Translations under genes and position numbers: made by a program
Notes under the pieces: model-generated
Told to the model about the DNA's origin: nothing
Databases searched by the model: none
Seen by the model: only the letters and a program-made list of their open reading frames with translations
Shown here: piece by piece, positions 59,136 to 64,000 of the stretch
How positions within the stretch are numbered: position 1 is the stretch's first letter
Layout: each line of letters begins with the position of its first letter
Assembly: GCF_000801105.2 (NCBI RefSeq)
Contig: NC_079519.1
Coordinates: forward strand, 35,191,288-35,255,287
Length of the DNA stretch: 64,000 bases
Reading direction: 5' to 3'
Origin: Raphanus sativus
Taxonomy: Eukaryota > Streptophyta > Magnoliopsida > Brassicales > Brassicaceae

Positions 59136-60956
59136 AAATGTAGACAAATTTGTTCTTCCTACCATTTTGACAAAAAATGAAAGATCCATGTAGGTTTCCA
59201 AGTTTATTAAATTTACCCATATTTATGAAAATTACCCATAAATTTATATAATTTTATGAATAATTTATCATTTATTTGGGTAAATTTCATAAATATGAAA
59301 GTTTCTTTTATGGGTCAAAATGTATAATTTATTCGGATTCTAGATTTACCCAAGGGTTCCGGATTTAGGATTCATGGTTTAGAGTTTAGGAGTTTATGTT
59401 TAGTGTTTTTTGATGATTTTAAATATTTAAGATAAGAAGTTTATGCGAGAGAATTTGGTCAAATTCAGGTTGAGTCTTAACTTCTTAAGACATAAAAATC
59501 ACTAGATACTTGACATAGAGGCACCAAATTATCCTATATTTTTTGGACTTAATCTTGGTGTACCCCTAGAGTAAACCTTAAGGTTCACCAACCAATAGAA
59601 ATCACTCATTTCACAATTGATATCTTTTAAAAAAGTAAACAAAATATTGTCGAGTTATATTACATTTTTAAAATAAAAATATTAAAAAATAAAAATAATA
59701 ATATATGCAAAAAAAAGATTTTTAAAAAGATTTTAATTTCGTCAACAAAACACTAAACTCTAAACTCTAAATCCTAAACCCTTGGATAAATACTAAACCC
59801 TAAATTAAAAACATTAAACCATAATAGTATTTTTAAGATTTAATGTTTTAGTGTTTAGTGTTTTTGATTTAGAATTTAGGATTATCCAAGTGTTTATGAT
59901 TTATCCAAGGGTTTAGGGTTTAGAATTTAGGGTTTAGGGTTTAGAGTTTAAAATTATCCAAGGGTTTAGGGTATACACAAGGATTTAGGGTTTACGATTT
60001 AGGGTTTAGAATTTGGGGTTTAGGGTTTAGAGTTTAAAATTATCCAAGGGTTTAGGGTATACCCAAGGGTTTAGGGTTTAGGATTTAGGGTTTAGGGTTT
60101 AGTGTTTTTTGACGATATTAAAAGTAGTTTTCAAAAATTCATTTTTTGTAACGGTTATTATTTTTATTTGTTTTTATTTTAAAATCATAATATAACTTGA
60201 CAATATTTTCTTTTCTTTTTTAAAAAATATTAATTATGAAATACTTGATTCATATTGGTTGGGTGAACCTAAATGTTCACTCTAGGGGTGAACCTAAGGA
60301 TAACTCTATTTTTTGGGGTGAAATAGCACTATAGCGGATATCCTTTTCAATAGATTATAAGCACGGCTCTACCTATGACTAATCAAAAACTTGAGATGAT
60401 TGGAAATCTGCAGGTTGTACTCAATATGAGATTATATTGGTTCTAGCAAGTAGATATGATCCTTGAAAATTAAAGTTATTAGATCAGTTCATCGTGAAAG
60501 GTGTAGGGTTTGTCATTTTATTAACAAATTTGTCATTTCATTAACAATTTTTGTCATTTTATAAACATAAAAATTATAACGAATACACTTTGCTGCCAGA
60601 TCCCAATTTGTCATTTTATTTTTGGGAAAAAAATGTAGCATTTCGTGAGTGTTTCTATTTTTGGCAAAAACAAAAAGTGTGAGATCAATTTTGACCAAAA
60701 AAATGTAAGATTCACGTAGGTTTCCAAATTTATTAAATTTACCCAACTATATTAAAATTAAATGTAGACAAATTTGTTTTCCTGCCATTTTGGCAAAAAA
60801 TGAAGGATCTATGAAGGTTTCCAAGTTTATTAAATTTATTCAGATTTATGATAATTATCCATAAATTTACATAATATTATGAATTATCATTTATTTGGGT
60901 AGATTTCATAAATATGAAAGTTTCTTTTATGAGTCAAAATGTATAATTTATTGGGT
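59136..60956. repeat. ~200-bp direct repeat pair inside the Mutator-like element
   Basis: 59136-59337 and 60759-60956 share AAATGTAGACAAATTTGTT, GGTTTCCAAGTTTATTAAAT, CATTTATTTGGGTA and CAAAATGTATAATTTATT in the same order, with moderate divergence. Confidence 0.8.
59547..60307. mobile_element. Nested Mutator-like MITE with a telomere-like core
   Basis: It has a perfect 9-bp target duplication ATTTTTTGG (59538-59546 and 60308-60316). Inverted ends of ~170 bp share CACCCCTAGAGT(A/G)AAC, AGGTTCACC and CAACCAATA. The core (59750-60115) has CTAAACCCT-type repeats changing to GGGTTTAGGGTTTAG-type repeats, so it is itself roughly palindromic. Confidence 0.85.
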
Positions 60957-61382
60957 AACTTTCATAAATTTTAGAGTTTACATCGATTTTATATTAATTC
61001 GTATAGATTTATGTTGACTTTATATATGAAAAATATGTATTATATTAAAGTAGTTGCTCATATATGATTTTTAAATATTAAATATGATACAAAAGTTTAA
61101 TGAATAAAAAATGTTTATGGGGTCCACAAAAGTTAGTTGTTAAAAGTTAGTGGGAAAAAAGTTATTTTTTATAGGCAAAGTGGATTTTGGGTCCCACGAA
61201 ATTACTTTTCCAGCTTGCCAAGTTTAATAGGCAAAAATGTTAAAAATGTCATAAATTTATTCTCTCTACTAGGTTGCCCAATTGCTTAATATAAACTTGA
61301 GGTGACTCATTTTCCTAATTCAAACTTAAAAGTTGCCCATTCCCCTAATTGACCCTTTTTTTTTAACACAAACAAGTTCTAT

Positions 61383-63646
61383 ATGTCAAATCAATCTAAT
61401 ATTTTACGCTAAGGATTTAACTTCGTTAAAAAAAAGACGAAGATTATAACTTATAGCTGGTCCTTGTTTAATGTTTATCACGTTAAAGAAAAAAAGAAGA
61501 TTATAACTTATAGTTGGTCCTTGTTTGATGTTATCACTCCACTTTGTTCGGTTCTCTACTGTAACAAGTATCGTATTTTACATTTATTAACTTTTCTTTG
61601 GCGGCCATTTATTAACTTTTTTATATGTACAAGTATCGTATTTTACCTATTTTTCTTTTCTTTTTTGTCAAACACATATACCTATTACAAACAGAACATC
61701 AAAGTTGAGTAGAAAATCATGTTTTCGTGTAACAATCATTTTAAAAACAGTATTTCCTCTGTTATAGATATAAAGTATTTAGTTAAAATTGAAACCAGAA
61801 GAAATAGATAAATTAATCTTTTTCTTTTTTCTTTAAAAGTATTACTATCAGCTGAATAACAGACCAATATTAAAGTAGCATAGTAAACTTTATTATGAAA
61901 CAATGAATAATTTAAACTTTACTAGAAAGTTGAAAAGATAAATTCAATAGCACTAAAAATGTAAAGAAGCATTTTCTATAGCAGAACATATAGAGTATTA
62001 ATAAAGTGTTTAGCAAAAAAAAAAGAGTATTAATAAACTAAATTGAAACTTGTAAGAGCATTAAGCCTTTTTCAGAAAGAAAAAAACATGTAATGGTACG
62101 TACTAGACTCGTATGAGTTTTTTACCAATATAATATCAATATAGTTTTAGTTAAATTTTGCAAAGTAATTGAATTGAAAGTCATAGAAAATGTTTAAGCC
62201 AACAAAGTGCAAGCAGTGCCGGGAAGCCATACACGAGAAACAAACGTATGGAGAAAATAATTGTTTCTTATTTCTATAATAATTTTAGGGTCTAGTTTCT
62301 TATTAATATATCAATGCATATATTATTGTTGTCGTTAAGTTGAGAAAATGGTGGGGACATATTTATAATATAGCACAACTAAATCTTATATATCCTTTAT
62401 TTTATATGAATGAATTGAAAGAAAATAACTAATTTACAATAGTTTCTTTCTAAATTTAGTTATTATTTCTTCAAAAATGAATTTCACGCCTTTTCCACTG
62501 CCCCGTATGGCCATACAAGTTATATGACAATATGAGCAAAATATAAAGAAAAATCAAAACTAGAGAATTTAGGATTTCGTTTCAAGTTATTTTTATTAAG
62601 TTATTTATTTGTTTGATTTGCTTGTATCAAGTACTAAAGTCTCAAATTTTGATTTATGTTTAAAATTGAGGTTGTTATCGATAATTTTACATAGTATTTA
62701 AAGACTCTATTTTTGTATTTCGTATGAAACCCTAAATATTTCAGAACCGGCACTCACTATAAGCAAAAGTGATATGAGTTTTTCAATTTTATTGTAGTGT
62801 TTTCTTATACAAATGTGACATGAGTCTTTTTGATTTTATTGTAGAGTTTTGTTTGAGAGATTCATCTCATTCATCTCATGTTTTTAAAGTATTTGATTCT
62901 TGAGAAACCCATTGAGAGATTCTCAATAAGGATAAGGATGCTCTAATAGAGTGTAACTCATTCTTACAAAATACTTAATTCATAGCGCTATATTGTTTGT
63001 TGTATGCAAGCAAATGGACATCACATCAATATATTTAAAGAAAGGTTCGCATATTTGTTGTGGCTTGATTAGTTTTCCAAAAATGTACATTGCATACCGT
63101 CAAAATTTCATAGAGTACGTCGCGTAGCTACAAAAGCTATGGAATAAAAACATGCATTAGGAATAATAGTTTTCATACTAAGCATCCGGTTTTCCAATCA
63201 ACAGAAAAGAAAATCAAACTATTTATTTGTTTCGAATAAAAACAACGCTAATTATGGAAAAATAATAATTGTATTCGAATAAACAATAGTAGTATAATTG
63301 GTCATTTAAAAACTCTTAGCGTTCCATTTGTTGTAGAAGAAAAACAGTCAGTGATAGTATTAGTAAGAAGTAAGGTTACAATCATTATCAAATTAAAAAA
63401 ATGTTAAGAATCTTAATATTGGCTTTTTATGTTATAATATTTTATATAAAAAATATTTTAAATACATCTGTTAATGATTGCAAAATCAAGATTAAATTTA
63501 TACTTCACAGTTGATCACAAAAAAATAATGTATTTATGTTTGTCCTAAGTGAGTTATTTGTCGGATCCGAAGCCATCGATTAGCCCTCGGATTATTTATC
63601 CGACCGAAAATTAAAGAGCAGAACCTTATTGACATTAATACAAACA
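61383..63646. other. AT-rich intergenic DNA
   Basis: A tandem duplication lies at about 61436-61545 (AAGATTATAACTTATAG(C/T)TGG then TCCTTGTTT(A/G)ATGTT). Beyond it no gene or clear element is recognised. Confidence 0.55.
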
Positions 63647-64000
63647 CTAGATTTTGACCCGCGCTTTGGAAGCGCGGAATATTTTACGATGAAAAATTTC
63701 ACTAATAACTTAACAAATATTTTGGTAATTTTTACAGAGTGTGTATTTAAAATATTTTTGCATTTAAATCAGTGTTTTTAAATTCAACCCGATTGTGATT
63801 ATACCGGTTAATCCGGAGATCTGACAATTCAATTTAGGTTTTTAAAATATTCATATTAAAAAAAATCAGTAGAACCCGAAAATAACCGATTGAACTGATG
63901 GATGACCGATATGTAATCTAATTGGATTTAAATTGTAATAGTTTCATAATTTGTAATCTTATAATCCAAATTTTAAAGTTCATTATTTTGCAATTTATAA
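63647..64000 (-). mobile_element. Helitron 3' terminus (element continues past the window)
   Basis: On the minus strand the sequence ends with a perfect 8-bp stem hairpin CCGCGCTTCCAAAGCGCGG (63677-63659), then GTCAAAATCTAG at 63647 followed by T. A GC-rich hairpin 8-12 nt before a CTAG end, with T beyond, is the standard Helitron 3' end. The 5' TC end and any Rep/helicase gene are outside the window. Confidence 0.75.

Larger units (their letters stand above)
56953..61371. mobile_element. Mutator-like element with long degenerate inverted ends (4.4 kb)
   Basis: The left end (to about 57065) and right end (from about 61265) are >100-bp inverted copies sharing CAATTGGGCAAC, CCTCAAGTTTA and AAGTTTGAA(A/T)TTA. 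The flanks ACAAGTTCTAT (56942-56952 and 61372-61382) form an 11-bp duplication, near the 9-bp (8-11) usual for Mutator-like elements. No transposase is seen. Inside are pyrimidine-rich DNA, a minisatellite and a nested smaller element. Confidence 0.72.

Noticed and set aside
59750..60115. Interstitial telomere from a chromosome fusion
   Set aside because: The repeats are degenerate, change orientation in the middle and lie inside a TIR element with a 9-bp target duplication.

Overview
This window is nuclear DNA from a flowering plant, almost certainly Brassicaceae and probably tribe Brassiceae (Brassica, Raphanus or a relative). The evidence is spliced GT/AG genes, desulfoglucosinolate sulfotransferase (SOT18-type) genes, and Arabidopsis-like proteins in an order that I recall from Arabidopsis chromosome 1: a MYB-like gene (At1g58220), SABRE (At1g58250), HEMA1 (At1g58290) and HO4 (At1g58300). 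Synteny and gene names are from memory and were not searched.

Layout. 1-3482 (-): MYB/SANT-like gene, 3' end outside the window. 5126-18153 (-): complete SABRE, 23 exons and 2597 codons in phase, with a 1.5 kb hAT-type element full of a ~26-bp minisatellite in its last intron. 20098-21135 (-): intact intronless SOT18-like sulfotransferase. 21757-22557: complete TRIM (miniature LTR retrotransposon). 25549-27058 (+): a second SOT18-like gene broken by a LINE, a 27-bp deletion and a frameshift. 28385-29802: candidate Helitron in AT-rich DNA. 30721-42040 (+): heme oxygenase gene (HO4-type) whose third intron holds a 7.6 kb LTR retroelement. 42900-44989 (-): HEMA1, glutamyl-tRNA reductase. 47098-49220 (-): inverted second copy of HO4, frameshifted in exon 1. 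50176-51880 (-): GH1 beta-glucosidase with a single intron. 51881-64000: gene-poor DNA with a hAT MITE, a decayed LINE, a possible SINE, nested Mutator-like elements and a Helitron 3' end.

The most unusual object is the LTR element at 34222-41855. Its two 2341-bp LTRs are almost identical, it has a perfect 5-bp target duplication, and it has no gag or pol. On its sense (minus) strand it carries a broken, partly duplicated copy of a host DRD1/CLASSY-family SNF2 gene, a remodeler used in RNA-directed DNA methylation. It also contains the 348-bp LTR and the primer-binding site of the TRIM family seen at 21757, so two retroelement families and a silencing gene have been joined in one mobile unit.

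How the genes relate: HEMA1 begins tetrapyrrole synthesis in plastids and HO4 cleaves heme to biliverdin for phytochrome chromophore, so both ends of one pathway lie side by side, with HO4 duplicated around HEMA1. The SOT genes catalyse the last core step of glucosinolate synthesis. SABRE is a giant bridge-type lipid transfer protein. All coordinates and exon joins were read by eye. Exon joins were accepted when splice sites, phase and family similarity agreed.
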